Source: Ampullaceana balthica
Lineage: Eukaryota; Mollusca; Gastropoda; Lymnaeidae
Direction of reading: 5' to 3'
Length of the DNA stretch: 64,000 nucleotides
Assembly: GCA_944989445.1 (NCBI GenBank)
Contig: CALYLW010000015.1
Coordinates: 248,001 to 312,000, forward strand
In this document: positions 1 to 10,990 of the stretch, piece by piece
How positions within the stretch are numbered: the stretch's first letter is position 1
Layout: every line of letters begins with the position of its first letter
Made by a program: the position numbers and the translations under genes
The notes under the pieces: model-generated
Databases searched by the model: none
Told to the model about the DNA's origin: nothing
The model's input: only the letters and a program-made list of their open reading frames with translations

Positions 1-264
1 CCTACCTATTTATTCATTTTATTTATTTTTGTGAATGTTTTAATAAATTGTTTTACAAATTTTGTTTTGAACAAAGAATTTTAATGTTCGCGATATCGCC
101 AATGTTTATAGAACAAAACCGGTAACTTTTACCTAACAAAGAGCACAATGGCAAAGATAGGTAGCACAAAGTAGTAGGAAACACAAAGTAAAGTACATTA
201 TAATGTACTTATACAAAGAGTGGGTAGTACCTATATATTAAATATATATAGTCACCAATTTAAT
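1..264. other. AT-rich non-coding sequence
   Basis: No coding region or recognisable element boundary is seen here. The stretch is AT-rich and holds short direct repeats of an acaaag motif. Confidence 0.4.
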
Positions 265-672
265 ATATAAACAATATAATAGCCCAAATCACAGGATCCG
301 TAACGCTGAGGAACATAGTACAACAGTCCATAGCAGTTAAAAAAGCGTGTGGTGTTTCTCGCCGTAAAAAAATATTATATCATTTTGGAAAAGGGAGCGA
401 TGTAAAAAGAGGATTTGAGGATTTATAATTATAAAATACTTTGTGTATATTTCAGGAAGTTTAATATTTCGTATTTATCAAACAACAAAGATAAGTTACT
501 CTGGCTGTTGAAAAAAGCTGGCGTCGTAGGAGCCCTACAACCCCTATTATAAAATACTTTGTGTACATTTCAGGAAGTTTCAGGAAGTTTAATATTTCAT
601 ATTAACAAACAAGGATAAGTTACTTGGGCTTTTGAAAAAGTTGGCGCCGTAGGCGCCACGGCGCCCAAGCAC
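265..672. repeat. Dispersed repeat with GGCGCC palindromes (R1 family), copy 1
   Basis: It begins with a taaacaatataatagccca motif that recurs at about 26927. It contains two units of a roughly 115-bp repeat built around ctttgtgtayatttcaggaa, a cgtatttatcaaacaagg segment and a GGCGCCGTAGGCGCC-like palindrome. The same modules occur many times in 25650-27320. No coding capacity is seen. It is probably a non-autonomous mobile element or a satellite-like dispersed repeat. Confidence 0.6.
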
Positions 673-1740
673 AACCTAGTTAATCAATATTTATTTATAT
701 ATATAAATAAGTAACACAAAGACTAAATTTAAATATTAGAATTTTATATCATTTTATAATAAAATTATAAGCCTAAAAGCAAAGCCCAAATATGGGTCAC
801 GAAAATGTGGAGGAAAATCTTATGCCCATTATTATAATTATAAATAAGAAAAACCCGTAAAAAACCAAGTTTTGACTATAAATCCTTTATGTACGAGAAG
901 TAACTAAAAGAATGTTCATTATAATACGCAGCGCCAGACCATCCAGAAATACAAAATTGCAGTTGTGTCGTAAAACATGTTTAATATAATGCGCACCGAT
1001 CAGGAATATGTTTATAAAAAGAGTTGTCAATAAAATACGCACCTTATTGCGCGACAGAAAGGTTGTTCAATATAATACGCACCGCGACGCTCTATCTCAA
1101 AAAAATAGCATGATACATAGGAATAAATAAAATAATCTAAAAAATCAATAATTTAATTACGGTACCTGCGATCGATCTGAAATTTTGATACATTGTTTTT
1201 ATTATCCTGCAAAATTTCAGCTCGCTAGCTTACGAGCAAGTGGGTTAAAAATCGATCAAAAGTTTTGGCGACAAGGGCGGTCGGTCGGTCGGCCGCAGAC
1301 ACCACGAGTTAATATAAAGGATTTAAAAAGGGTTTTTGGGGGCCTTTAAAAATTCATAATTTTTGAACCACTTGAGCTAGAAAGTTTATCTTGGCGTTTT
1401 CTTAAACCATTCATATTGCTCTATAAACCTATATTATTTTAATTTTTAAAAATTAGTTTGAAATTTTCATCCCAGTGCCTACTATTGATTATCATTATTG
1501 ACTTAGACTTAAGTCGCAATAATATTCGGTAAATTATCCAAGTACGGATCAGGCCAAAATACGGTCTTTTCCATCCGCCATCTTTGTTGCTATGCAAGTG
1601 ACAAAGATGGCGGGCCGATCGATAGTCCCAACCGAGGGAAAATGCTGAAATTGAAATGGGCCGGGCAATGGAAGACAATCACGAAAAATACACTTTTATC
1701 ACTAATTTTATATATAATTTTCAAGCTTTATTCTTCCAAA
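673..1740. other. Non-coding region with minor repeats
   Basis: No gene is supported. At 905-1085 a short motif (rttcaatataatacgcacc) recurs four times. At 1140-1300 a segment containing tttcagctcgctagc and a ggtcggtcggtcgg run resembles the borders of dispersed repeats. The single short minus-strand reading frame at 1439-1678 has no recognisable domain. Confidence 0.35.
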
Positions 1741-2693
1741 ATATTTGCTGATGATTGTATAATCTATAGAACAATTAAATCAGAATAAGATAGCAAAATT
1801 TTACAAAAAGACTTATATGAATTGATAAAGTGGGAGACTAACTGGAGTATGTCTTTCCACCCAGAAAAGTGTCACTTTTTAAGTGTAACAGAGAACTAAC
1901 TGGAGTATGTCTTTCCACCCAGAAAAGTGTCACTTTTTAAGTGTAACAGAGAAAAAGAAACACATAAACTCAAAATATTTCATTAATGGAAAAGAACTAA
2001 TCCAAACTAAAGATGCAAAATACTTAGGAGTAATAATAAATGAGAAACTATCATGGCATCCCCGTGCCCACGTTAATGAAGTTATTAAAAAATCAAACAA
2101 AACCATAGGCTTTATAAAAAGAAACTTTTGCAAATGTAATAGAGATATAAAACTAAAATGCTACCTCACCTTGGTGAGACCTGTACTAGAATATGCATCT
2201 TCTGTATGGGACCCATCCACCGAAGAAAGCCTTGATAAACTAGAAAAAATTTAATAAATAGCTTCCAGATTCATTAATGGAGAATATTCAAAACTGACAA
2301 GAATAACATTAACACCATTAGTTAAATCATTAAACCTTGAAACACTAGAGGATAGAAGAACCAAAAGTAAAGTAGTAATTATACATAAAGCAATTAATTC
2401 TAATTCAGAAATACAACACAAAGATAACTTAATACAACCCTCAGATAGACATAAGGATAAAAACACCTTTCTTATTCCAATTCCATATGCAAGAACAAAC
2501 ACATAAAAATTTCGTTCTTCTCGTCCCGAATTCGGGCGTGGAATGGGTTACCTGAAGAAACCAGGAAAACCAACATTTTATCAACATTTTAAACTCTGAT
2601 AAGAATGCAGGACTAAACACAAACCATAGATAAGCTTAGGACACAATAATCTTCTGTATAGAGGGAGCATCTGTAACATATAAGATAAGAAAA
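1741..2693 (+). pseudogene. 5'-truncated, decayed LINE-A copy (RT C-terminal half)
   Basis: The sequence starts inside the reverse transcriptase catalytic motif (FADDCIIYR) and runs through the thumb and C-terminal region to the LINE-A 3' UTR. It ends with the family signature aatcttctgtataga, gagcatctgta and a short ataag-type tail. The frame is broken by an in-frame stop soon after the start, a 58-bp tandem duplication (1841-1898 repeated at 1899-1956), a stop near 2252 and small insertions. The residues otherwise align closely with the intact copy at 22840-25347. It is a dead-on-arrival insertion that later decayed. Confidence 0.9.
1841..1956 (+). repeat. 58-bp tandem duplication inside LINE-A
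   Basis: The segment from actggagtatgtctttcc through aagtgtaacagagaacta is present twice in direct succession with a 58-bp period. Other LINE-A copies (23470-23530 complement; 43310-43370) have it once. It shifts the frame, because 58 is not a multiple of three. Confidence 0.9.
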
Positions 2694-2859
2694 GAAATAT
2701 CACTTGTAAGACACTTAAATTCAGCAAATGACTAATAAATTTCCAACGCGATGTTTGCGCTACAGTGGCACAGCAAAAAAGAACGAGCCATCAAATTTGC
2801 GGGTTTATTGCATCACTCGCTATGTCCGCAGTTTCGTATCCATGATTCGTTTCTAATAA

Positions 2860-2975
2860 TTATAAGGGGAGGCGTTTCCCATCCCCTTAAACCCCTCCCC
2901 CGTTTCTTTTTTTTATTTTGGGAAGGAGAGATATCTCCCCAAACCCCAGCACATTTTTACACGCTTTTATTTAAG
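2860..2975 (+). repeat. GGGGAGGC...CCTCCCC repeat, copy 1
   Basis: A roughly 110-bp segment runs from aaggggaggcgtttccc to ccccaaaccccagcacattt. It recurs at 3960-4050 and, in part, at 4078-4140. It is followed by a block with gagatctcaaaattttacca at about 3050-3160, which recurs at 35630-35760. No coding potential is seen. Confidence 0.6.
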
Positions 2976-3039
2976 TCACACTGTTTGTATGTTGTATGTT
3001 GCATCTGTCAAATTTTGTAATGTAAAATTAAACCACTTC

Positions 3040-3165
3040 TGATGGTCGTAGAGATCTCAAAATTTTACCACCGATAGATCTTGGATGATAATTCATTGTA
3101 TCAAAATTTCAGATCGATCGAATGTACCGTAATTAAATAAATGCATTTTTAGTTTATCTCTATAT
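3040..3165. repeat. Dispersed repeat (gagatctcaaaattttacc block)
   Basis: The block from gatggtcgtagagatctc to agtttatctctatata is repeated with few changes at 35620-35757. It is repeated partly at 63185-63250, where the gatcgaatgta core is retained. It may be a fragment of a larger unrecognised element. Confidence 0.65.
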
Positions 3166-3489
3166 ATTATTTTGTATCCGTGCTATTCTTGACTGCCACG
3201 TGCGTGTCACCGGAGTTCACCACCAGCCATCGATGACCACATTCCAGGTATTTAACAGTTCAGTAATACGAAACTAAATCTAAATTAACATGATAATACA
3301 AGAGGAACAACTGGAGTTTTGATTATTCAAACATTCCGTTATCAATTATGCCCCTTCTCACACCCACATTTTTAAAATAAAATACTTTTCAAAAAATCAT
3401 TTTTAAAAAAGGACACGCTTTTATTTACATATAGAAAGTGCACTAAAAAGAAGAAAATAAAAATATATTTTAAATGTTTTTTTTAAAAA

Positions 3490-3905
3490 CACGCTTTTAT
3501 TTACATATAGAAAGTGCACTAAAAAGAAGAAAATAAAACTTTTCTATGATAACAGGTGAAATCTGTGAACCTATCCACTGCACATAAAAGTGTGGAGCGC
3601 TCATCACAACTCTCTATCATGTACAAGGCTGCGAAACATAAATACAAATTTGTATGAATATTAACAAACATTAAAAGTTTCACAACTTCGATCATATACA
3701 TGCTACTGTCATATTTATTAGAAATATATATCTATATGTAAAAGAATAGTTTCAAACAGAAATGAGTTGTGTAAATCTGAGAGATCTCAAAATTTGAGCG
3801 CCCCACGCTTTTATGTGCAGTGGCTAGGTTCATAGATTTCACCTGTTATCATAGAAAAAAAAATTTTAGTGCACTTTCTATATGTAAATAAAAGCGTGTT
3901 TTTAA
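3490..3905. repeat. Inverted repeat (hairpin, about 115-bp arms)
   Basis: The left arm (about 3490-3606) reads cacgcttttatttacatata through gataacaggtgaaatct to cactgcacataaaagtg. The right arm (about 3790-3905) is its near-perfect reverse complement, and about 185 bp lie between them. Part of the left arm is also duplicated in direct orientation at 3413-3460. This is a foldback-type structure; no transposase and no clear target duplication were found. Confidence 0.75.
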
Positions 3906-3957
3906 AAATCTCTTTCTTTTAAATATATTTTTATTTATTTTATTATTTATTTACAAT

Positions 3958-4145
3958 TACAAGGGGAGGCATTCCCCCTCCCCTTAAACCCATTCCTGTA
4001 TCTTTTTATTTTATTTTGGTGAGGGAGATTCCTCCCCAAACCCCAGCACATTTTTATTTTATTTTTTATTTACAATTATGAGGGGTGGCATTCGCCCTCC
4101 CCTTAGACCCCTCCCCCGGTTTTTAACTTTTTTTTAGGGGAGGGA
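3958..4145 (+). repeat. GGGGAGGC...CCTCCCC repeat, copies 2 and 3
   Basis: Two successive versions of the repeat seen at 2860-2975 occur here. Each has the aggggaggcattc...cctccccttaaaccc core followed by a T-rich stretch and ctccccaaaccccagcacat. Confidence 0.6.
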
Positions 4146-4440
4146 GACAACCGTGGAAATAATGGTATGGGGCAAGTAATTGCAACCTAGCAACAGTTCC
4201 GTCCTAGATGCGACTGCCATCTACGGCCGCCATCTTTGATCCGTTCAACGATAATTAGCCTAATATTCTCATTAACAGAGCATCTGTATAAGGTAAGGTA
4301 AGATAAAGTTATTTACATGCATTTTCGGTAAATTTGGAGTTGACTTGAAGTACCCACGTTACATGGCCGCTATCTTTGTTGCTATGCTGCGTTAAAATTC
4401 AACGATTAAAATTCTAAAGCTAAACCTGACCCTAAATTCA

Positions 4441-4700
4441 CAAGAAGATAATTGCGTCCACAGACCATGACAGATGATCTGTTGGCAAGTGATGCAGCAT
4501 TCACAGGCCACGGCTTTGTGGGTTCCACACATTACCCAGCCGCCTAACTAATTTTAGGTACCCATTCGGCATTCGGAGCTGGGTGACTCAGGGCCGCCCT
4601 AGGCCCCGGGAACAAATCCTTGCCCTTGCCTTCCCATGGATTCGAGCCTGTGACCATCGGTACACCCGTCGAGCGCGCTGCCGCTCGACCACCGCGCCCC
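4441..4700 (-). mobile_element. tRNA-derived SINE (SINE-1) with LINE-A-like 3' end
   Basis: On the minus strand the head begins ggggcgcggtggtcgagcgg. It contains an A-box-like tggtcgagcgg and a B-box-like ggctcgaatcc, the internal RNA polymerase III promoter of tRNA-derived SINEs. The body carries a module (gcatcacttgccaacagatc) and ends ggtctgtggacgcaattatcttct. That end matches the LINE-A 3' UTR motif ggacgcaataatcttct. The same family is seen at 14560-14828. No clear target duplication is visible here. Confidence 0.8.
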
Positions 4701-4815
4701 TAACTAAACCTAACCCCAACCCTAAATTTTAACAAATAAAAAATCTAAATAAAACTAACCTAACTACTAATACTAATAGTAATACTAACTAAACTTAAAC
4801 CTAATTAAGAAAGTG
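4690..4815. repeat. Degenerate cctaacc/actaa-rich tract
   Basis: Low-complexity sequence made of ctaacc, ccctaa and actaat variants follows the SINE head. It is reminiscent of degenerate telomere-like or simple repeats. No gene is seen. Confidence 0.45.
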
Positions 4816-5111
4816 AAGATAACGCACAATTAATTGCAATATAAGTAATATAAGCCTTTTGGGAACGACTTGTCTGAATAAGTCACATTTTCTTGTTAAT
4901 GTACTTACTTTATTCTAAATGTATATTTTCCCTTCAACTTTTACTATTAATCTTATTTGCTGGTATTTTTTGTCTTCTTTACTGTGACTCGAGGCGCCAT
5001 TTTGCTTGGAAGCAGAAGTCTTCTTTTTCAAAGTTTTTTTTTCGGGGGAGAGGTGGAGTGGAGGAGTTTCCTCAATACCAGATTGGACATTATTCATTAT
5101 CTTAAATCCAG

Positions 5112-5175
5112 TGGCGTAGCGTGAGTGTGTGCCGGATGGGGGGAAATCCAAATTTGCCGCCCCCCCTCCCCCTGA
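5112..5175. mobile_element. hAT terminus fragment (CAGTGGCGTAGCG)
   Basis: The sequence cagtggcgtagcg at 5111 matches the terminal inverted repeat of the complete hAT at 18490-22001. No matching right end was found, so this is a fragment or its partner end has decayed. The next 50 bases are G/C-homopolymer rich. Confidence 0.45.
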
Positions 5176-5197
5176 ATGGAGATGTTCATGCTTCAAA

Positions 5198-5255
5198 GAA
5201 TATATATATATATATAGTAGTGTTTATATATTTATATATATATATATATATATAG
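5198..5255. repeat. TA microsatellite
   Basis: Alternating TA dinucleotides interrupted by tagtagtgtttatatat. The flanking cttcaaagaata recurs inverted at 6024-6041. Confidence 0.8.
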
Positions 5256-5409
5256 GTAGTGTGTATAATCTCGTCATGTTTGTAATAAATCTTGTTTCTT
5301 AAAATTGAAGAGTGAGAAATCATGTTTCTTAAATTAAAAGAGTTAGCGTTATATTTATAGCCTTCTTATTATAATTTTAAAAAGAACGAATTTTGTCAGC
5401 AGTTTCGTT

Positions 5410-5475
5410 GGTCAAATTAATAGAGCGACCGACCTCTGAAATAGAGGTCTGGGGTTCGATTTTAGTTGGGGGCGT
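5410..5475 (+). other. tRNA-like segment (tRNA-derived SINE head or tRNA relic)
   Basis: Within this stretch gttggtcaaattaatagagc resembles a D-arm/A-box. A gacctct...agaggtc pair can form an anticodon-type stem, and ggggttcgatt fits a B-box/T-loop. The acceptor stem is not convincing, so this is not called as a functional tRNA. A SINE head is more likely. Confidence 0.4.
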
Positions 5476-5529
5476 TGTTTTTTTTCTTTCTTAACTTTAC
5501 ATTTTTTAAAAACATAATTAATTTTTTTT

Positions 5530-5690
5530 TCATGGGTTTAGGGTTAGGGGTAGGTTTAGTGATAGGTTTTAGGGGTAGGTTTAGGGATAGGTTTTAGGGG
5601 TAGGGGTAGGTTTAGTGATAGGTTTTAATAGGGTAAGGGTAGGTTTAGTGATATGTTTTAGGGTTAGGGGTAGGTTTAGTGATAGTTATT
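5530..5690 (+). repeat. TTAGGG-like minisatellite
   Basis: A degenerate tandem array of units such as taggtttagtgataggtttt and agggttaggggtaggttta occurs five to six times. The TTAGGG-like core suggests an interstitial telomere-like repeat or a G-rich minisatellite. Confidence 0.75.
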
Positions 5691-5898
5691 CCTTTCTTCA
5701 TTTTTTTTCTTCATTTTTTCTCCTTGAGCGTAAAATTACTTTTAAAACAGGCTAAAAATAACAACAAAAATTAATTAAAGTTAAATAATGATTGCGGCGG
5801 CGCTCTTCTGTGCATTCGAACTATTTCGACATACTTGTAGCTCTTTAATGCTAGAAACACAATTTCTTACGCAAACATGACGAGATGATACAGGCTAC

Positions 5899-6016
5899 CG
5901 TTTTGTTGTTGTTGCTTTGTTGTTGTTGTTTTGTTTTTGTTGTTTTGTTGTTGTTTTTGTTGTTGTTTTTGTTGCTGTTGTTGTTAAACTCGGGCAAGCC
6001 GGGTACTTGCCCCTAG
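5899..6016 (+). mobile_element. 3' end of small Helitron (CAA/TTG type), fragment
   Basis: A TTG-repeat tract is followed by gttaaactcgggcaagccgg and gtacttgcccCTAG, then T. This is the reverse complement of the start of the elements at 6072 and 6652. Read in this orientation it has Helitron 3' features: a gggc...gccc pairing just before a terminal CTAG followed by a target T. Confidence 0.6.
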
Positions 6017-6071
6017 TATATATATATTCTTTGAAGCATGAGACATTGTAGTGTTTATATATTTATATATA

Positions 6072-6649
6072 CTAGGGGCAAGTACCCGGCTTGCCCGAGT
6101 TTAACAGCAACAAAAACAACAACAAAAACAACAACAAAACAACAAAAACAAAACAACAACAACAAAGCAACAACAACAAAACAACAACAACAAAGCAACA
6201 ACAACAAAGCAACAACATGAAGGACATTGTCGCAGGGCAAGGGATGTGGACAACAACAACAACAGCAAAAACAACACAAAAACAGCAACAACAACAAAGC
6301 AACAACTACAACAACAAAAGCAACAACAACAAAGCAACAGCAACAAAACATATATTTTATGGCGATAGTCGCCTTCTTGTTAATCTCGACACCAAAATGT
6401 TTATTATTTTGCATCATTGTTTTACGTCTTAATTTTCAATAATTGTGATTTTATATAGCTCATATATGGAAAAATTACATTTTGGGCCCCCGGCCCCCAG
6501 TATCTTATATATATGGAACGAAACCTGTTTAATAACCTTTCCGGTATAATTTTGTGTACGTGTACCAAATTTCACGTTATTTGGTTGTCTGGATCTTAAG
6601 TTATTAGGGAACAGACGGACAACCAGACAACAAATGCGTGTTATATATA
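6072..6649 (-). mobile_element. Non-autonomous Helitron-like element with CAA-repeat core, copy 1
   Basis: The plus-strand left edge is CTAGGGGCAAGTACCCGGC; its complement ends in ...gcccCTAG, as Helitron 3' ends do. The right side carries acagacggacaaccagac followed by gcgtgttatatata, which matches the right end of copy 2. Between them lies a long AAC/CAA trinucleotide repeat with an embedded gaaggacattgtcgcagggc motif. It joins head-to-tail with copy 2. It encodes no replicase. The many Gln/Asn/Thr-rich reading frames here are repeat translation. Confidence 0.65.
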
Positions 6650-6651
6650 TA

Positions 6652-7500
6652 CTAGGGGCAAGTACCCGGCTTCGCCCAGGTTAAACAACAACAGCAACAA
6701 CAACAAAAACAACAACAGCAACAACTACAACAACAACAAAGCAACAACAACAAAACAACAACTACAAAACAACAACAACAACAGCAACAGCAACATCAAC
6801 AACAACAGCAACAACGACAAAACCAACAACAGAAACAGCAACAGCAACAAAACAACAAAAACAAAACAACAACAAAAACAACAAAATCAACAACAAAACA
6901 ACTACAACAACAACAGCAACAACAACAAAGCAACAACAACAAAACTACAACAGCAACAACAACAAAGCAATAACAACATGAAGGACATTGTCGTCGCAGG
7001 GCAAGGGATGTGGACAACAAAACAACAGCAAAAACAACAAAAACAAAACAACAACAAAAACATCAACAACAAAACAACAACAAAACAACAACAACAACAG
7101 CAACAACAACAAAGCAACAACAACAAAACAACAACTACAACAACAAAAGCAACAACAAAAGCAACAACAACAAATCAACAACAATAGCAAAACAATTATT
7201 TTATGGCGATAGTTGCCTTCTTGTTAATCTTGAAACCAAAATGTTTATTATTTTGCGTCATTATTTTACGTCTTAATTTTCAATAATTTTTATTTTATAT
7301 AGCTCATATAAGGAAAAACTACATTTTGGGCCCCCCGGCCCCCAGTATCTTATATATATGGAACGAAACCTGTTTAATAACCCGTCCGGTATAATTTTGT
7401 GTACGTGTACCAAATTTCACGTTATTTGGTTGTCTGGATCTTGAGTTATTAGGGAACAGACAGACAGACAGACAACAAATGCGTCTTATATATATAGAGA
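6652..7500 (-). mobile_element. Non-autonomous Helitron-like element with CAA-repeat core, copy 2
   Basis: It begins CTAGGGGCAAGTACCCGGC. It ends gacagacagacaacaaatgc, then gtcttatatatataga, so its complement starts with TC (tctatatatataagac), the Helitron 5' dinucleotide. Its terminal layout matches copy 1 (6072-6649), while the CAA repeat is longer and rearranged. The 7200-7490 segment closely matches 6355-6640. No RepHel protein is encoded, so transposition would have needed an autonomous relative. Confidence 0.65.
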
Positions 7501-7526
7501 TAAATATATATATTTATATATATATA

Positions 7527-7594
<68 letters not shown>
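7500..7594. repeat. TA microsatellite
   Basis: A long alternating TA run. The following aacactacaatgtctc is the reverse complement of gagacattgtagtgtt at 6041-6056, so the Helitron pair is bracketed by inverted flanks. Confidence 0.9.
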
Positions 7595-7599
<5 letters not shown>

Positions 7600-9540
7600 A
7601 CTACAATGTCTCAGAAATGCCAGAAACACAGCACAGAAGAAGACTGCAAGATTTTGCGCCAACACTTATTGGGTGGACCTATGTAAAAGCATTCAATCTG
7701 CCGCTGATCAAGGAGATATAAAAAAATGTACGAAGGCATAAAAAAGGCCACTGGATCCACAATATCAAAGTCTGCTCCAATTACGTCAAAGTCAGGTGTG
7801 ATGATTACAGAACGAGACCAGCAGTTGCGGCGCTGGACTGAGCATTATCTAGAACTATATGCGACACAGAATGTAGTAACTGACTCTGCCATAGACAGAA
7901 TCCCAGAACTACCAGTTCAAGATCAGCTTGATGCCCAACCGTCATTGGAGGAGCTTAGTAAGGCAATCGATCATCTGAGCAATGGGAAGGCTCCAGGTAA
8001 CGATGGCATTCCTGCAGAAGTAGTTAAGTACGGCAAACCAGCACTACTGAAGCCTCTGCACAAACTCATATGCGATTGCTGGGAACGCGGACACATCCCA
8101 CAGGAAATGCGCGACGCCAAAATTGTCACGCTTTACAAAAACAAAGGTGATCTCAGCGATTGCAATAACTATCGTGGTATCTCCTTGCTGAGTATTGTGG
8201 GAAAGGCCTTTGCCAGAGTGGTCCTTGCACGCCTGCAAATTCTGGCACAAAATGTCTACCCAGAATCACAATGTGGTTTTCGGGCTGGCCGATCAACCAT
8301 GGACATGATTTTCTCACTCCGTCAGCTACAAGAGAAATGTCGGGAGCAACAGAAACCCCTCTTCATTGCCTTCATAGATTTAAGGAAGGCATTTGACCTG
8401 GTCAGCCGCAAGGGTCTGCTACGTATACTGGAAAAAAATAGGATGTCCGCCGCAGCTTCTCTCCATCATCGAGTCCTTCCACACCAATATGCACAGCACA
8501 GTGCTCTTCGATGGTGCCACCTCAGAACCCTTCCCAGTTTGTAGTGGAGTCAAACAGGGCTGTGTACTGGTTCCAACACTCTTTGGTATCTTTTTCTCGA
8601 TGTTATTGCTACATGCTTTCGAGGTCTGCTCTGAGGGTGTGAACATTCATACCAGGACGGATGGAAACCTATATAATATCAGCCGGCTCCGTGCGAAGAG
8701 CAAATTGGAAAATGTATTAATTAGAGAGTTGCTCTTCGCGGATGACGCAGCCCTTACCTCACATACAGAGGCAGGACTCCAACAGTTGGTCAATAAGTTT
8801 TCATAGGCATGCAAGGATTTTGGTTTAACGATGAGCCTAAAAAAGACCAACATTATGAGACAAGGCACTGACCGCCTTCCAGCAATCTCCATTGAGGGAA
8901 ACAACTTGGACGTCGTCGATGATTTCACCTACCTTGGCAGTAACATCACAAGCACACTCTCCCTGGATAAGGAAATATGAACCAGAATCGGCAAGGCCGC
9001 ATCATTAATGGCTAGGCTGAATCAAAGAGTGTGGAACAATGCGCAGCTCACAGATAGGACGAAAATCACAGTGTACCAGGCCTGCGTGCTCAGCACACTC
9101 CTCTATGGCAGTGAGTGCTGGACGACCTACGCCAAGCAAACAAAGCAACTCAACAGCTTCCACTTACGATGCTAGCGTAGGATTCTACGCATCAAGTGGC
9201 AGGACAAGATCACCAATGTCGAGGTACTCAGAAGAAACCATATGCTGAGTATGCACTCAATTCTGAATGAGAGGCGCCTGCGGTGGTTAGGTCATGTCCG
9301 CAGGATGAGCTCGGAGCGCATTCCTAGAGCCTTGCTTTATGGTGAGCTGGCAACCGGTATGAGAAAAAGAGGTCGCCCCTGCTTGCGCTTCAAGGACGTC
9401 GGCAAGAAAGACATGTCATTGGCACAGATATACCATAAACGTGGGACACCATTGCCGAGGAGCGTACCTCCTGGTGGGCTAAAGTGCGTGAGGCCATTCA
9501 TGTCGCGGAAGCATCCCTCATAGCTTTGAGTGAAGAGAGA
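7600..9540 (+). pseudogene. Decayed non-LTR retrotransposon pol (RTE/CFDP2-like RT)
   Basis: The translation shows reverse transcriptase blocks in order: NGKAPGNDGIPAEV, NNYRGISLLSIVGKAFARVV and CGFRAGRSTMDMIFSLRQLQ (7726-8440). After a frameshift near 8430 come SGVKQGCV and the catalytic LLFADDAAL (to 8806). Beyond a stop at 8804, another frame shows DDFTYLGSNITS, the typical post-RT RRLRWLGHVRRMSSERIPR and GRPCLRFKDV (9242-9400). Stops also occur near 8978 and 9172. The endonuclease part is missing. The element is inactive. The clade assignment (RTE-related) rests on recalled motif style and is tentative. Confidence 0.85.
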
Positions 9541-9615
9541 AGGGTCAGGGGAAAGGGCATGGGGGCAGAGGAGCAGGAGTACACGCCATCGTCCAATGGG
9601 GACGGACGGTTGCCA

Positions 9616-9617
<2 letters not shown>

Positions 9618-9697
<80 letters not shown>
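9618..9697. repeat. TA microsatellite
   Basis: A pure TA dinucleotide run directly after the decayed LINE. It may derive from that element's simple-repeat tail. Confidence 0.9.
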
Positions 9698-9700
<3 letters not shown>

Positions 9701-10416
9701 TTCTGTTAACGATTAATTAAAATTTAATTGTTAACTTTTGTATTTTGAAAAATTAATGATTAATCAATCGTTGATTTCAATTAAAGCCAAAAATTAACAT
9801 TTATTATGTCATAAAAGTAACACTTATTAAACTTTCTTGTTGAAAATCTAAATAACACTGGAATGTCTCCTATATATGTCATATTTTAACCAACTATGCA
9901 AAAAGATAAGTGTGTTGACATTATGATTATTTGGTTCAAGTAATGAGCGGGTCTAATTGACAATATAACGCTGAGCTGAACAATCGTTCAAAGGGAACTG
10001 AGGTAACTAGTATGCACAAAACGGTCTTGGCAAGGAATGACATTATCGGCTATCGGTTTTCATTAAGTTTCCACCATTGTAGAGGGTTCTGTCTCTGAGT
10101 TAGACTCCAATACTGCCATTTCCTTAATACGCTTTTCATTTGGTTTGATAAGTAGGCGAAGTGTTAGAACCATGGTAGGCAAACTTTATCAACATTTTGA
10201 ACATATTCGTCAGTCAATAGTTGAAAACAAAAATGTTCGTGTAATCGTCAGGAAATGTATTATTTATCGGCCGCTATTTTTTATTATTATTTTTTAAATT
10301 CTTTTTGATTTCCAATAATTTGTAAGTGATGGGTCGATTAATCGTTAAAAATAATTTAATCGTTCAGATTTTTTAACGATTAATCGAGAAATGAATCGTT
10401 AATTTCCGCAGCCCTA
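9698..10416 (-). mobile_element. hAT-type MITE, TAGGGCTGC family
   Basis: The right end complement begins TAGGGCTGCGGAAATTAACG; the left end tagttctgttaacgatta is a mutated partner. Flanks are ATATATAT and ATATATAA, a plausible 8-bp duplication inside a microsatellite. Internal sequence (ggtcttggcaaggaatgaca at 10023) matches, in reverse, the copy at 34872-36183, so the two are the same family. No transposase is encoded. Confidence 0.75.
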
Positions 10417-10990
10417 ATATATAAAACTATATAATTTGCAATTGTCACGCAAGTCAGTAGTGTCTGTCAGTCAGTCCTACGCTATGCGAGGTAATTCCCG
10501 ATAAAAAAAAATAAAAAGTTGCTTTCGAGATTATAAAAAAATGTGTTGCTCACCATAAAATATTGTGACGTGACGTCATTATATGAGCTTTTATTAATGT
10601 GTGAAGGGAACGATGTAAAAAGAGCAATGTTTTAGTTTTTGTGTATGTGTCCATGTCAATATTACGTACGTAATTATAAATTTAATTTCCTATATTAATA
10701 TATAACATTCGTTTTTCGGTTTATGAAATTTACAATTGGTTGTCGTTCGGTTGTCAAGTTTTGATGCGTTTTGAATTACAAAGCCATTATTTATTACTGA
10801 AAATGAAATTTGTCAACTTATGCTTCAGTTTAGCGTTTGTTTTTCTTTTATACACTTTGAGATTGCATATTTGTATGTTTAAAAAAAATGGGACTCCTCC
10901 CCACAATAGTTTTTTTTATTGTTATTTACATGTAATATTTCAATGAGTCTTAGACTAATTTTGAATTTAAAAAATCTTTGCTTTTAATAT
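10417..10990. other. Non-coding stretch
   Basis: AT-rich sequence without recognisable elements. A 68-codon open frame at 10740-10946 has a hydrophobic, low-information translation and no family resemblance, so it is not called as a gene. Confidence 0.3.

Noticed and set aside
6038..7276. Many overlapping Gln/Asn/Thr-rich or Val/Leu/Cys-rich open frames
   Set aside because: They are translations of the CAA/TTG trinucleotide repeat inside Helitron-like elements, open in all frames because the repeat lacks stops.
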